A DNA stretch of 64,000 nt from Morella rubra (GCA_003952965.2 CM025850.1:10793555-10857554), one strand, 5' to 3'; positions 1 through 12,608 are shown, counted from the first letter of the stretch. Numbers and translations: made by a program. Notes: generated from the sequence alone by a model not told the origin.

Positions 1-753
1 CATTAGTCAACAAATCATTAAAAAAAGCCGCCTTCTTAGCTTCTTCCTTTCTTTATTTTTTTTCAATTTTCGACCCTCAAAGTAAATACTTACAAAATTG
101 GCCCTCCCAAAATTTAATTTATAGCTTGGTCCCTGCTTAGGAGTATAGTTTGGCTTCTAAATAATTAATTATCTCAACTCCTTTCCCTCCATCAAAGGTG
201 GAAAGGGGGCGTCAGGACAAAGTATAGTTAGGTCCCTAAAATTAATTATCTTTACTTTGTCCTTGGTTCATCAGGTGAAAACGGGGCTTAAAAAATGCTT
301 GATTAAAAAATAATAAGTTTAGGTACCTAATAAGCCTTAATTCGTAGTCGTACTTCAGCAATGCGAGGCCTTATCTTATCTACAAAGTCTAAGATCGTAC
401 TTATTAGACGTACCTAGAATTATATATAGGTCCCCCATCAGAAGCATTAAGCTAGTCCAACGCATGCGAAGCTCTGAACTTTAATCCTATTTATTTAGTC
501 GTGACTAACAGTCCTTCAAAGGTTTAATAGTACCCCTATATTATTAGTGGGCACCAATTCAAGCACGCCACCAATAAAGTTGGTACGCTGTTGAATAGCT
601 GGAACGGCCAACTGCTTCAGTTTATTACTCATTTAAACTATGAAACCATAAAATAGTGTTATTTGTTATAGAATATAATTTAAATAATAAAATTTATTTA
701 TATTTATTAATAATTTTGTTATAAATAAATAATAGATTCACCTCATATCTAAA

Positions 754-960
754 TTAAGATCCACTACCTAAGCTCGTAATTTCAATTAAATATCGTGGCC
801 TCCCACAGATTTTTGAAGACGCTTTGTCCTGGTTTTTAAAATCCGCATGCAGCCGGCGATAATTGTGTATAAAATATTGCCCTCTACCCCACTTGATGCC
901 ATGCTTCAACGAGATTCTGGCTAGTCTCTCCACCACGCTACCTTCACGAATCATACAAAA
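754..960. other. Block conserved between the duplicate copies, with a TATA-like motif
   Basis: The block at 780-960 is kept in copy B (about 12040-12215). It includes TATAAAAT at 868-875 (TATAAAAG in B near 12131) followed by a pyrimidine-rich stretch. It could be an old promoter or first exon. A short minus-strand ORF here is also roughly alignable in copy B, but it resembles no family I know, so no gene is claimed. Confidence 0.25.
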
Positions 961-1681
961 ATAATGCCGTACACGACAATTTGGTAGTTGGGCCTGAATT
1001 TTTTTTACCTAATTAATATCTTTTTCAATTTTATTGTACAAATTATACTATGTACAAATAAGAAAGATAAACATATAACACTCCACAAGAAATTATAAAA
1101 ACCCTAATTTTTCAAAAAAATAAAACTAGACAAAAAGAAATTACTGAGAGTAGATAGAAAGTGCAATTAGGCCTAATTTTCGCAGTCCTTTCAAGTCACA
1201 CATATCAAATAAGTCTAACTTTACTATAAGAGTGGTCCCAAAAAAACTTTTGCACATAAGGGGATTTAAACTTGAGACCTCAGGAAGAGCATATTCCTAC
1301 ACCTCAGGTCTTGACCACCCATGCCAATCCCTTGGGATTAATTTGCCCAAGTTTCATTAAACAAACACCCTGAAAATTGATCCGGCTATTATTTACACAT
1401 AGCAGCTTCAATAAAATATTTTAGGGTAAAAAATATATATAATCCGTAATAAAAAATGTTGAATTCCTCGTGAGTTCACTCATTTCCGCAAAATCTCCAG
1501 TAGACAAATCAGTGTGTATATATAAATCTTTTAAATTATGTGGCCCAGACCCAGTATGCAGTATTTTTCTATCCCATTATTATTATTTTTCTATTTTCCG
1601 GTGGAAAAATAAAGTTCATTATCTTCACATAACTAATACCAATCCAACCCATTTCATGAATAAAATGTAGTTTATGATACT

Positions 1682-2338
1682 TAATGTAGCCATCTTTAAC
1701 CAGCCTATCACAAAGATCCATTGGACCAAAAGTCCAAGGGAGCTAAACTCAAAGTCTAATATTTGGGATGGGTTGAAAGGTCCGAACTCTTCTTTCTTCC
1801 TTCTGTAGTCAAAGTAACACACTTGAACTCAGAGTCCTTCCTGAAAGGGGATTTCTCCGATGTTGTTTTCAGTCCTCATCGTCTAATCTCTTTATAATCT
1901 TTTTTTGAGAGAGAGAGTGGTATACCTTTTTTCTCTTGTCCTCCTCTTCTTATACTCCTTGATCATAGTCCGGGCTTGGGGTTCCATTTGGGCTTTAGAC
2001 TTATGCCTTCCTAGGCCATATTATCTCTTCTACGTTTTTTGTCTCGTCCATATTTTAATGAAGGCCGCCGCTGTTAGAGTTGGTCTCCCCATGATGATTC
2101 GAACCGACGGCCCGTTACCTTTCTTTTCCACCTTCAGTTCGTTTAGTAAACAGAGAATAATCATAATTGCTTACGTCAGTTTCTTTACCCAATAAAAACA
2201 AGGATGTCAGTTTTTTTTATGAACCTCCAATGACTGTGATACACCTATTATACCGAATGAGCTAACCTTTACTCAACTATTTTTGAGCCTTAACTTATGT
2301 GCTTTTGTTATAGAGGAAATTTCCCCACCATCAATATT
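1682..2338. other. Copy A-specific insertion (or copy B deletion), about 660 bp
   Basis: In copy B the sequence passes from TTTATGATACT straight to GTTCTTTGTAATTT (about 12580-12600). In copy A the same two blocks are separated by 1682-2338. The stretch has no recognisable gene. ORFs at 1905-2195 and 2297-2641 are low-complexity and unsupported. Confidence 0.55.
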
Positions 2339-2436
2339 GTTCTTTGTAATTTGAATCTATTATATAAGTTTTTATTCAAGCATTTACGCAGCAAATATAG
2401 GTACATAATTAATCCATCATGTCAAGAAAGTCAAAC

Positions 2437-4075
2437 TAATTACAGAGAATTTAGTATTTTAGTCCCGAGTTTTATACCCTTTTGTAACTGGGTCATTCGA
2501 TTTCAAATTTCAAATTTAACACCTTCATATTTACTACCTTTGACAATAAGTCCTTTAGTCTATCTTCTTAACAAAAGCTCAAGCCAGGTTATTTATATGT
2601 GGACGTGGCACTCCATTAAACCACATCACCTGCCCATGTAGAACAAGGATCAAATTCTGGAGATCATCCTACAAGTGGAGCTGTTACTCCCGGTAGACGG
2701 TTGGTTGTTCCCTTGTAGATTTGTGTCTTCCAGGGTTTGTCCTTTGTAAAGGCTCGCTCTTGCTTTTCAATGGAAATTCACACAAGTTGTCCTTTGATTC
2801 AGAAAGATACTGTGTCTTCCTGTTGTTGCAGAAATGGGTGCCTCTGTTTTGAAGAAATCGTATGATCATACATGAAACTGTTTTGAAGAAATCGTATGTT
2901 CATACATTAAAGACGAACTAATAATGGAAAACGACTTTTCATCTGCATCTCAGGCTGCAGTTATATTGTGCTTAGGAAGGCTGTTTGGTGCCTTAGTGGG
3001 CAAAAGAACTGTCGTAATTGTCAAATGATAAGGAGATTTATGGTCGCAGAAGAGATTCAGGTTCTTGTGAGGGATAGTACTGTGGATTTGTGTTTCTTTG
3101 AATGATCTTTTGCTGTTTGTTATCTTAAATTAGGTGTCATGTTGATCCCTTGGCCAACATGGCAGCCAAGAAACACTTCGTTCCTTCGAAGAACCGAAGC
3201 CCTTTTTGTTTAAAGAAGCTCGTTGTTTTTACTGGAAAAAAGAAAACAAAAGAACAGAAATAAAAGTAGAGACCTGCAATAAAATAAGGCTTAGAAACTC
3301 CCTTGGTTCCTGGGATATGTCAAAATTGGTCCTCAGGGTATTTTTTATCCTAAGTTAGTCTCTGGAAAATTTATAATAGTGTAGTTGATCCTTCAAGTTA
3401 TATATGGATAGAAATGTCCTACGTAGATAAAGGTGACCACGTCACCATTCATTTTTATTTGCCACATATTTGAATTTTTTTCCACGTTAGCTCTTTAAAA
3501 AAAAAATGGCAAAATCACACACGCGAATGAAACAAACTCAGGCCAAAACCATCTTCACCTTACCCGAACAAAAATTTTCTACCCTTATCCGAAACTTAAA
3601 ATCTCACAAATGCCGAAAATTCATCTTCACCTTCAATTTAAAATGTGCTAAAAGTTAGAACCCTGAGTTCGCCAAAAATACTTCACGCCTACAGTGACGC
3701 AATTTAGCTCACTCCGAACTGTTGTCCTCTTTCCCTGAACCCTGTCTTTTCTTTTTGAAGTTTGGCTAGCTCACCCCTAATTCTCCATCTGAGCCTTAGA
3801 AGCTTGAGGTTTTTTAGCTTGGCAATGGCAGGGCGTGACTTTTTTTAGAGTTTACGGTCGCATGAGCTTTTATCCTATGTGAGCAGGTGAGGTAATTTAC
3901 TGTTGTGTCATGTCAACATATAAATAACGTGACTTGACATTTCGTTAAGAGAATGACATATTGACTTTTTTTTATCAAACATCGAAAATATATGGATGTT
4001 AAAGTTGGAGTTTGAAATCGAAGAACGGAAACTATTAACTAACATGCAAAATTCTCATTATTCTAATACAATTTT
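2437..4075. other. Copy A-specific insertion of about 1.6 kb, partly mRNA-like
   Basis: Copy B joins GTCAAGTGAGTCAAAATAAAGCACCTGCA directly, while copy A separates the two halves by about 1.6 kb. The middle (about 2640-3230) has balanced base composition and looks like a transcript 3' end. It contains an imperfect direct repeat of about 30 bp (TTTTGAAGAAATCGTATG at 2847 and 2881). The outer parts look like AT-rich MITE or low-copy repeat debris. No domain is recognised. Confidence 0.4.
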
Positions 4076-4234
4076 TCAAAAGCACCTGCAGCCCTCATCA
4101 CAATAAGAGATAAGATTAATACGGTGTTTAGAAAATTAAAATTTTAATTTTTAAAATTTAATTATCGTTATAATTTTTTATGTTTACAACTTTGTTATAT
4201 GGCTTCGTCTTTTTATTCACTCTTAAAATTTTAT

Positions 4235-4611
4235 GGGAAAAATACACTTTTCACCCATGAACTACCATATATTTTACACATTGCACCCTAAACTACTAAT
4301 TTTGACACATTGCACCCTCTAACTACCAATTTTTAACACTTTGCACCCTTTATCAAATTTTTAAACTAAAATGACGATAATGCCCTTAGATATTATTGTC
4401 AATTCATTAATTTCTCAAGGGTATTATTGTCAAATAGAGGGTGTAAAGTGTTTAATATTAGTAGTTGGAGGGTATAATGTGTCAAAGTGGATAGTTTAGG
4501 GTGCAAAATGTATAACATTGGTAGTTTGAGGGTGCAATGTCTTAAAGATGTTAGTTTGGGTGCAATGTGTCACTACTCCGGTAGTTTACGAATGAAAAGT
4601 GTATTTTTTCT
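4235..4611. mobile_element. Mutator-like MITE with 9-bp target-site duplication
   Basis: Element of 377 bp with inverted ends: left GGGAAAAATACACTTTTCA and right the complement of AGAAAAAATACACTTTTCA. The inverted similarity continues inward through repeated 'GCACCCT..AACTACC' blocks. It is flanked by perfect 9-bp direct repeats AAATTTTAT at 4226-4234 and 4612-4620. A 9-bp duplication with a long inverted repeat is the signature of Mutator-like elements. There is no coding capacity, and it is absent from copy B. Confidence 0.85.
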
Positions 4612-5508
4612 AAATTTTATTCTCAAAAGACACGACGGTGGCTCCCACGGGCCAGCGCGTTACGATGTAGGACTAGCCTCTTAGTTGCTGGCACGCGGGT
4701 GTTGGTGCTCCTCGTGTCCTACAAAATAGGACTGGCTTGCACCTGTATTGTTTGAACTCTGCCACAAAAAAACAAGGAAAAAATTCTACTGATGAAACAC
4801 CTTTTCTCCTCATGTCAAATCACTTTTTCCCAGTCTTTAAAAAAAAAGGAAAAAGGTAATAAAGAAGATTTGGATGGCTCATGAAAGTTATTCTTTTACT
4901 TTTGCCCTTTTGAAATTGTATAAAATAAAAAAAAGATTCGGCAGCATTCCCAACAGATATTAAAAAAGAGAGACCAATAATGAGACTGGTACAGATGGAC
5001 AAGAAATAAAGAATAGACAAATTTAAATGAGAAAAATTAAAAGATATTTCGATAATTTATGAGTAGAAAGTGTATTTTTTTCAAATTTTATTTTCAAAAG
5101 ACACGACGGTGGCTCCCACGGGCCAGCGCGTTACGATGTAGGACTAGCCTCTTAGTTGCTGGCACGCGGGTGTTGGCGCTCCTCGTGTCCTACAAAATAG
5201 GACTGGCTTGCACCCGTATTGTTTGAACTCTGCCACAAAAAAACAAGGAAAAAATTCTACTGATGAAACACCTTTTCTCCTCATGTCAAATCACTTTTTC
5301 CCAGTCTTTAAAAAAAAAGGAAAAAGGTAATAAAGAAGATTTGGATGGCTCATGAAAGTTATTCTTTTACTTTTGCCCTTTTGAAATTGTATAAAATAAA
5401 AAAAAGATTCGGCAGCATTCCCAACAGATATTAAAAAAGAGAGACCAATAATGAGACTGGTACAGATGGACAAGAAACAAAGAATAGACAAATTTAAATG
5501 AGAAAAGT
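4579..5508. repeat. 471-bp-period tandem duplication (two units)
   Basis: Units 4579-5037 and 5050-5508 are nearly identical, with a constant offset of 471 bp (for example ACACGACGGTGG at 4630 and 5101). Unit 1 begins inside the right end of the MITE at 4235-4611, so unit 2 carries a copy of that terminus plus its target-site duplication. The duplication therefore came after MITE insertion. A related single unit lies in copy B near 12780-13100, and a partial third piece at about 5630-5690. Confidence 0.9.
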
Positions 5509-5877
5509 CAGAAGTTAAACAAAGAGCAATTGGAGACAAAATCATAACAGAAGTTGATTGCGTCAATCACAGTTTGATAGAGTGTATAGATTGGCCAAAT
5601 ATAGTTGAGTACTGGCTGCTCTCACGTTATGGACAAGAGACAAAGAAGAGACAAATTTAAATGAGAAAAGTCAGACAAAATGATAATCATTTGATTGCGT
5701 AATTACAGTAATATAGAAATAAAGTAGTGGGCTCTCTAAGTGGATGTATAATTTCAAGAATTATTATAAGTATTATAATAATAATCCAAGTGATGTATAA
5801 TTTCAAGTATTATAAGTATTATAATAAAATCTGTATTTTATGTTTATCTTTTTCAAATTATACCATATAATTTATGC

Positions 5878-6240
5878 TGAATTATATAAAGAATCCATGT
5901 GATATAATGTTTTAACAAAAAAGTCATTGTGGTAAACGTTTGTAAGAATTCGTCCTTGTAATCAATGTATAGTAACAAAATAGTCATTTCGTCTAAGTTT
6001 TGTCATCTCATTTAATGTCCAATGCTGAGCTGAATTAAATTTCTAACCAACGAGTTATATGTTATTAATCTAAAGCTCATCATCGGATATTAAGGGAGAT
6101 GACGAAATTGAAACGAAATAACCATTTTATTACTATACACAGACCATATGGATATATTTGTATAAACATTTATCATATTATCTTTTTGTAAAAATTTTAT
6201 ATCACATGAACTGTTTTTATAATTAATCCTATAATTTTAA
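5878..6240. mobile_element. MITE-like imperfect inverted repeat, copy A only
   Basis: The left arm (CCATGTGATATAATGTTTTA, from about 5895) and right arm (complement reads TCATGTGATATAAAATTTTT, near 6210) face each other over about 360 bp. Several further blocks are inverted, such as the ATTTCGTC/GACGAAAT pair inside. The element is missing at the equivalent site in copy B (near 14470). Terminal duplications are not resolved. Confidence 0.6.
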
Positions 6241-6878
6241 AAAATCCAAATCCCAAAATGTCAAGATAACGCAGCAGCCAAGACCTGTTATTGCAGCAGC
6301 AACGTGGCAAGAAAAGAAAACATAAAAAAAGTGCCTAACTTTTTGAATTTGAGACGTGCAAACTACAACGGCAAAGTTTTGATGAAAACTTGAAAGGTGA
6401 AAAGGCTCTGAGTTGATAGTTTCCACTAACTGCTAAAAAATTACAAAGAGATAATTAGATAGAATTTGTGAAAAAGTTATCTAGAACGGTAAAAAGTGTC
6501 CTAATTTATAAAGAACTATTTGTGAAAAAAAAGTTCAAAATTTTTGTGAGCATGAAGCTAATACTCTGGCTTCGAACTCGCACACTCCTCGTAGGCTGGA
6601 TGATGCGTGTATTAGTGCCGAGCACTCACTTGCATATTGTTGGTTATCTTCTCGCGAGTAACTGCGGTTGCCTTGATGCAGGGAGGGAGGGTTGGAATTT
6701 AAATTTTTTTGAAAACAAAAAAAAAAAAAAAAAAACTAATGGCATTGAAAAAGAGGTACATACAATCAAGTTTGGGACCATTATCACATGTTTCAAATTT
6801 TTAACACAGCGTGAAAAGTTGGTACCATTGTTACTCTTAAATAATCCAACATTTAAGCTTTTCCAAGCTAATTTTTTG

Positions 6879-7112
6879 TTAATTATGAATCCATAATGCA
6901 GGTCTTATTTTTGTGACGAGTTACCCACCAATTGGCGAGTGGAGCACTGGGCGCATCCGCAGATCGTTCCCCTTACATAATTGCCCCCTTCTGAGCTAGT
7001 TAATTATGAATCCATAATGCGGGTCTTCTTTTGTGACGAGTTACCCACCAATTGGCGAGTGGAGCACTGTCATCCGCAGAACATAATTGCCCCCTTCTGA
7101 GCAGACTAGAGC
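6879..7112. repeat. About 121-bp direct repeat upstream of the duplicated 5'UTR
   Basis: AATTATGAATCCATAATGC starts at 6881 and again at 7002. In both units it is followed by GTGACGAGTTACCCACCAAT, the GGCGAGTGGAGCACTG block and an ATAATTGCCCCCTTCTGAGC block. Copy B has one recognisable unit (15430-15490), so this doubling is private to copy A. Confidence 0.8.
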
Positions 7113-7236
7113 CCCAAACCCAGAAAGAAAGAAAGAAGAGTTCATCGTATTGATAATGTATTGTTATAGAAGATAACTCTCCCACCCCATTCCCTCAGCT
7201 TGAAAGTATTAGCCATCGTCTCCGAGTAAACGAACA

Positions 7237-7494
7237 TGCAAGAATAAAGAATAATTTCCTCCATTGTATTGGCAGTATTGCTTTGTACCAATGTCAGATA
7301 TATTTATACGGAGTGCGTCTAACAAACAAAAGAATCTCTATCCTATATTCAGGGTAATGCTAACACGTGTATAGAAGTTTGTTACAAGACTATTCTCAAA
7401 TATCTGTTGTGGCAGATAAGGTGTGAACTTGAGATGGCATATGTATCTGCGGTGGCATGGCCTCCTTTGTGACAAGACAGTGTGAGCTTCAACA
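7237..7494 (-). mobile_element. Probable 3' LTR of a decayed Ty1/copia element
   Basis: On the minus strand the copia coding remnant ends, a GGCTCGAGGGGGG polypurine tract follows, and the next bases are TGTTGAAGC (7494 downward), a normal LTR start. The other end is placed at a CA terminus near 7237 (TTCTTGCA on the minus strand), giving about 258 bp. The LTR abuts the point where the ATPase 5'UTR homology of copy A stops. No matching 5' LTR was found, so target-site duplications cannot be tested. Confidence 0.65.
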
Positions 7495-7497
7495 TCC

Positions 7498-8860
7498 CCC
7501 CTCGAGCCAAGCTGCTAGGAACGAACAGCGAGATTTGCGCGAAGTTGTGAAAACCGAGTGACAGAGAGTGGTTTCGTAAAGATATCTGCGAGTTGGTCTT
7601 TACTGGAGAGAAAAGAAACCACAAGAGACTTGGAGGAGACTCTGACACGCACAAAGTGGTAATCTACGACAACATGTTTGGTGCGAGTGTGCTGGAACAG
7701 GTTTGATGTGAGATACGTGGCACCAAGGTTGTCGCACTAGAGAATCGGAGGGAAAGAGATAAAAATACCCAAGTCACGAGGGAGGGACTGAATCCAGAGC
7801 AGTTCACACGTAGCATTGGCAACTGCCTTATACTCTGCTTCGATGCTTGAGCGAGCAATAGTGGTCTCCTTCTGAGAGCTCCAAGAAATGAGGTTTGGAC
7901 TAAAAAAAACACAGAGACCGCCAGTGGAACCACGATCATCTGGGCATCCGGCCCGATCAGCATCGAAATAGGCAGCAAGGAAATCAACTATATGATGGAG
8001 ATAGCGTAATATCCTCTTCACAACTTGCCAATGAGGAACTCTAGGGAGATGCATGTGTTGGCAAACACGATTTACAGCAAAAGAGAGATCGGGTCTTATG
8101 AAAGCCAAGTATTGAAGACTGCTAATTACACTTCTATATAATGTAGAATCTTCAAAGGCAACACCATCCAGAGCATTGAGAGGAGCGGAAGTGGGCATGG
8201 GGGTTTGAACAGGTTTAGCAGTCGACATATTCGTCTTCTTAAAGAAATCAAGAATATATTTTTTCTGTGAGAGTAGAAGTTCAGTCGGGAGATGATAAAC
8301 CTCAACTCCAAGAAAATAATATTGTCTTCCGAGATCCTTAACAGGAAAATCAGCACTCAAGGTGTTTATCAATTGTTGAACCGCTACAGAGACTGAACCA
8401 GTGAGGACTATATCGTCCTCATATACCAGAAAATAAAGCTTGAGATTTGGACGAATATAAGTGAACAAAGACGAATCTGACCGTGAGGAAGTAAATCCCA
8501 ATTTAAGGAGGCGGGAGCTGAGTTTGGAGAACCAAGCTCATGGAGCCTGCTTGAGGCAATAGATAGCTTTCTTGAGCTGACAAACACAGTGAGGAAAGTC
8601 AAGGTGAATAAATACTACCAGTTGAGCCATGATAACTCATTCGGATAAGTCACCGTGAAGAAATTCACTATGCACATCTAGCTGACGGAGAGGACAACCA
8701 GCCTGAGTTGCCAAGGAGAGGACTAACAGAATGGATGGCTTTTTGATGCTTCTGTGTAATCCAACCCAGCCTGTTGATGGAACCCTTTCGCGACCAAGCG
8801 TGCCTTCCGTCGTTCAACCGTACCATCAACATGATGCGTTTTGAATAGAGAATAGATGGA
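7498..8860 (-). mobile_element. Decayed Ty1/copia Pol fragment (reverse transcriptase C-terminus, RNase H)
   Basis: Read 8860 to 7498 on the minus strand, the usual copia order is present: a KARLVAKGFHQQ block (about 8815-8780), LDVH.EFLHGDLSE, LKKAIYCLKQAP, the catalytic box as YEDD (usually YVDD), ARSSIEAEYKAVA of RNase H, then DNLGATYLTSN and KDQLADIFTKPL near the C-terminus. It is broken by stops (a TAG at the Trp before CDNLGA near 7737, TGA in QAP.AW and after HGDLSE), a frameshift near 8730, and a deletion after RYLHHIVDF. The 5' half of the element is missing. Confidence 0.93.
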
Positions 8861-10065
8861 TGAGGTGGAGTGAAAGTTCGGTGGCGTTAAATTGTAAAGA
8901 ATATTTTCGTGAAGTATGAGATATACAGGAGTTTGTAAAAAGTTACGAAAAATTTGAAGTGTTATTAGATAAAGTTAAATTGTGCGGTAAGTTATTTTTA
9001 TGTGGTGTTAAAAATGATGTTTGGTTGTAGAATTTTTTGCAAAAAAATCCTGACTATGCGAGAATTCTTCTGTTGAAGTACGCGTCCATTGAGTTTTTTT
9101 TTTTTTGGGTTTTTTTTCGCCGACTATGCTTGTTTTGTCTTCAACGCGCCAACCAGAAGCGCAAGTGCTGTCTCACTTCTTCTTCTGTTTTTTTCTTCTT
9201 TGCAGAGGCCTGTCAGGTGCTGGTCAGAGGTCTGCCAGGTGCTTCTGTTTTTCTGGCACGATGGGGACCACGTGTTTCCTGATTTCCAAATTCGCCCTCC
9301 GAAAGTTTTAAGTGACCCTATGTTGATGGGGGTATATTTGGTAATGTTGGAGGTTGTTTCAAGGACAAAAATGTCTAAATTAGTACGGCTCAAAATGTTG
9401 GGATAGCAAATTGCGTTTGTTTTGCTCGAAATTTCGAGTAAACAAACGCCACCGTGACGTATGAGGATCGCTAGTGCCTGAAATTCAACTTAAAGTCGTA
9501 CCGTTTGTTTATGTAATATTTTGAGCCATAAAAATTTTTAACAAAATAAATATATTTAAAAAATTTTAATTTTTATATATACATACTTCATTTTTTATCA
9601 ATTCTAATAAATTTTAATAAAGTAAAAATTTTTAAAATTTCGAGAATATTTCTTAAAATTTTGGTAAACAAACACCCCTGTATACCGCTCAGGAAATTTG
9701 GAGCGTTTGATTGCTCAATTTTTTGAGAATTTAAAATTGTTAACATACCAAACATATTTTATAAATTTCAATAAACTTCACATTTTTACACATATATTTC
9801 ACATTTTTTATAAATCTCAATAAATTTCAACATTCAAAGATTCTCAAAATTTTGAGAATATTTTCTAAAATTTCAATAAACAAATGCCCCCTTAAGAGCT
9901 TCGGTGACTGAAGTGGCTAGGGTGAGATGGGCTCGGGGAGGAGGCCATTTTATGGTACCGTCTGTTAAGATTTTTGGCAATAAATATTGTGGGGAGATCT
10001 AATAGTGATCTGTCTGGATGGGGGAGATAGGACAAGCAGAGCAGGATAAGAGAAGGGACAGTGGA
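8861..10065. other. Non-coding stretch with short MITE-like pieces
   Basis: This stretch separates the copia fragment from a hAT-type element. At 9440-9680 and 9700-9890 there are AT-rich pieces bounded by CAAACAAACGCC / AAACAAACACCCC / AAACAAATGCCCCC motifs. They resemble the MITE at 14998-15181 and probably belong to one family. The ORFs at 9037-9406 are T-rich and have no family resemblance. No gene is seen. Confidence 0.5.
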
Positions 10066-10563
10066 CACAGGCGAAGCCAAAGGGGGGCAAATAGGGGCAA
10101 CTGCCTCGGTTGGCTCCCTAATTTTTTTTTTTTTAACACCTAATTATTTTATTATTATTATCTTTTTACTAGGCCTGCCCCCCCCCCCCTTGATCCACTG
10201 AAAATGCTTGTGAAAATGTTGAAAATGTTTCATTTATGTGTTCATTTGTAAAACATTGAAAATGTTTCATTTATGAATAATTGTATGGTGGTATACATCA
10301 AGATGACAAATTTTAAAATTATTGAGAACAAAGCTATTTTACAACATTTTTAGAATATGCAGTCCCGTAGGATCCAATTACCACTTTTTAGTATCAATCA
10401 ATAGTATGGTACGTGTATTTCAATATTTTTAATATTTTTAGTTCTTAATTTTTGATATTTTAATTCTTAAGACATTTTTTTTTGCATTACAAAGTAAATT
10501 TTTTTTTTATCATTTTTCTTTAAGAGTTTGCCTCCTTCAATTACATTCCTGGCTCCGCCACTG
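10066..10563. mobile_element. Non-autonomous hAT-like element, about 498 bp
   Basis: The left end CACAGGCGAAGCCAAA pairs with the complement of the right end (CAGTGGCGGAGCCAGG), the CAGTGGCGGAGCC-type terminus common in plant hAT-like repeats. The flanks are ACAGTGGA (10058-10065) and ACAGTGAA (10564-10571), a 7/8 match to an 8-bp hAT target duplication. The inside is AT-rich, has a 12-C run at 10178-10189, and codes for nothing. Confidence 0.65.
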
Positions 10564-10571
10564 ACAGTGAA

Positions 10572-11036
10572 GGGTGGTGGACTTGGACTTTATGGTGAGA
10601 ATTCGAATTCTTTTAAAAAGTAAAGAAAATGGAAAACCTTGTATTTTCTGATTCTAAATTCTAAATTATAAAATCTAAAGTAGTAAAAGGGGCGCATAAC
10701 ATGAATTTATTTATTTTTTAATTACATGAAGCGTCTGTCACCGGAATCTAATTTTTCAAGTATCAAGTTATTTTCAATTGAAATGATAGGTGCAACCGTG
10801 CAAGGACATTCTAAAGATTGTTGAAACGTAATAAATTACTCCCCAATCTCCAGAGGATTTTGGGAAAAAAAAAATATACATATACATAAAAATGTATGCA
10901 CGCAAAGGCCCGATTTAACTTTCAACATGGACCGTCGAGTGTAACCGTAAGTCTATGATCTCGCCGGCAATCCTATCTTTTCCATCGAAGATTTATAAAT
11001 TTGTACGATAAGTGGAAGGTTTTGAAGCATGGACGG
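10572..11036. other. AT-rich spacer before copy B
   Basis: No ORF, RNA gene or clear repeat was recognised between the hAT-like element and the start of duplicate copy B. Confidence 0.4.
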
Positions 11037-12604
11037 CACTAGTCAACAAATCATTAAAAAAAGCCGCCTTTTTAGCTTCTTCTTCTTTTTTTTCTTTTTT
11101 TTTTTTTTTTACTTTTTTCAATTTTAGCCCCATCAAAGTACATACTTACAACATTGGCCCTCCCAAAATTTAATTTATAGCTTGGTCCCTGCTTAGGGGT
11201 ATAGTTTGGCTTCTAAATAATTAATTATCTCGACTCCTATCCCTCCATCATAGGTGGAAAGGGCGCGTCAAGACAAAGTATAGTTAGTTCCCTAAAATTA
11301 ATTATCTTTACTTTGTCCTTGGTTCCTCAGGCGAAAACGGGGCTTAAAAAATGCTTGATTACAAAATAATAAGTTTAGGTACCTAATAAGCCTTTATTCG
11401 TACTAGTACTTCAGCAATGCGAGGCCTTATCTTATCTACAAAGTCTAAGATCGTACTTATTAGACGTACCTAGAATTATATATAGGTCCCCCGTCAGAAG
11501 CATTAAGCCAGTCCAACGCATGCGAAGCTCTGAACTTTAATCCTATTTATTTAGTTGTGACTAATAGTATTAATTTCAAAGGATTAAATAATACCCCAAT
11601 ATCAGTAGTGGGCAACAATTCAAGCACGCCACCGATAAAGTTGGTATGCTTTTGAATAGCTAGGATAAACGGTTTTTAGAGACGTTTGATTCTAAAAATT
11701 TTAAATTGTCAGAGGTGGTGAAAAAATAAAGAAAGAAAATATTGTAAATAAATTTTTTATATTTATTTAGAGTAAAATAATAATAATTTAATAAAAAATA
11801 AAATTTAAAAAAATTATTTTTATTGAGATAAAAATTTTAAAAATTTAAAATTTTTGCAACCAAGCAAATTCTTGCAACTAAATATCTTCAGCAACAATGA
11901 GACCCATAAAATGGTAGTCGGTATTAAAGAATATAATTTAAGTATTAAAATTTATCTTTACTTATAAATTTAATTTTTTTAAAAATAAATGATAGATTCA
12001 CGTGACAAAGGTGCACTTAGTCATTTCAATTAAATACTGTCGCCTGCTTATCAAAAAAAATTAAATACTGTCGCCTCCCACAGATTTTGTCCTGGTTTTT
12101 TAAATCCGCATCCTGCCGGCAATAATTGTATATAAAAGATTGCTCTCCACTTGATGCACGCTTCAACGAGATTCCGGCTAGTCTGTCCACTACACTACCT
12201 ACGCAAAACATACAAAAATAATGCCGAACAAACAAAGACCCTGTGGGACTAATTTTTTCATAATTAATAGTGATGATCCGTTTAATTTGCCCAAGTTTCA
12301 TTAAACAAACACCCCGAAGTTGATCCGGCTATTCTTTACTTATGGTAGCTTCAATAAAATATTTTAGGGTAAAAAAATATATAATCCGTAATAAAAAATG
12401 CTGAATTCCTTATTCCGAATTCACTCATTTATACAAAATCTCAAGTAGATAAATCAGTGTATATATAAAATCTTTTAAATTAATGTGACCGAGACCAGGT
12501 ATTCAATATTTTTCTATCCCATTTTTTTTTTTCTATTTTCCGGTTTAAAAATAAAGTTTATTGTCTTCACATATAGTTTATGATACTGTTCTTTGTAATT
12601 TAAA

Positions 12605-12608
<4 letters not shown>

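Larger units (their letters stand above)
1..7226 (+). repeat. Segmental tandem duplication, copy A (duplicated upstream/promoter region of the Ca2+-ATPase gene)
   Basis: Long stretches match copy B (11037-15614) in the same order and orientation: 5-600 with 11041-11660, 720-960 with 12000-12215, 1330-1680 with 12280-12580, 4080-4110 with 12713-12745, 4630-4990 with 12785-13075, 6240-6690 with 14475-14915, 6900-7226 with 15430-15564. The last stretch covers the ATPase TATA region and 5'UTR. Homology stops at 7226 (CCGTCTCCGAG-like block), just before a copia LTR at 7237. The TATA sequence TATAAAAG of copy B is TATAGAAG here (7165-7172). The left end lies outside the window. Copy A also holds segments missing from B (about 1682-2338, 2437-4075, a MITE at 4235-4611, an inverted repeat at 5878-6240). 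Confidence 0.85.

Noticed and set aside
1470..2641. ORFs at 1470-1670, 1905-2195 and 2297-2641
   Set aside because: Phe/Leu/Ser-rich translations of pyrimidine-rich DNA; no domain, and copy B does not preserve the frames.
9037..9406. Three overlapping plus-strand ORFs and one minus-strand ORF
   Set aside because: They come from one T-rich stretch read in several frames; no family resemblance.
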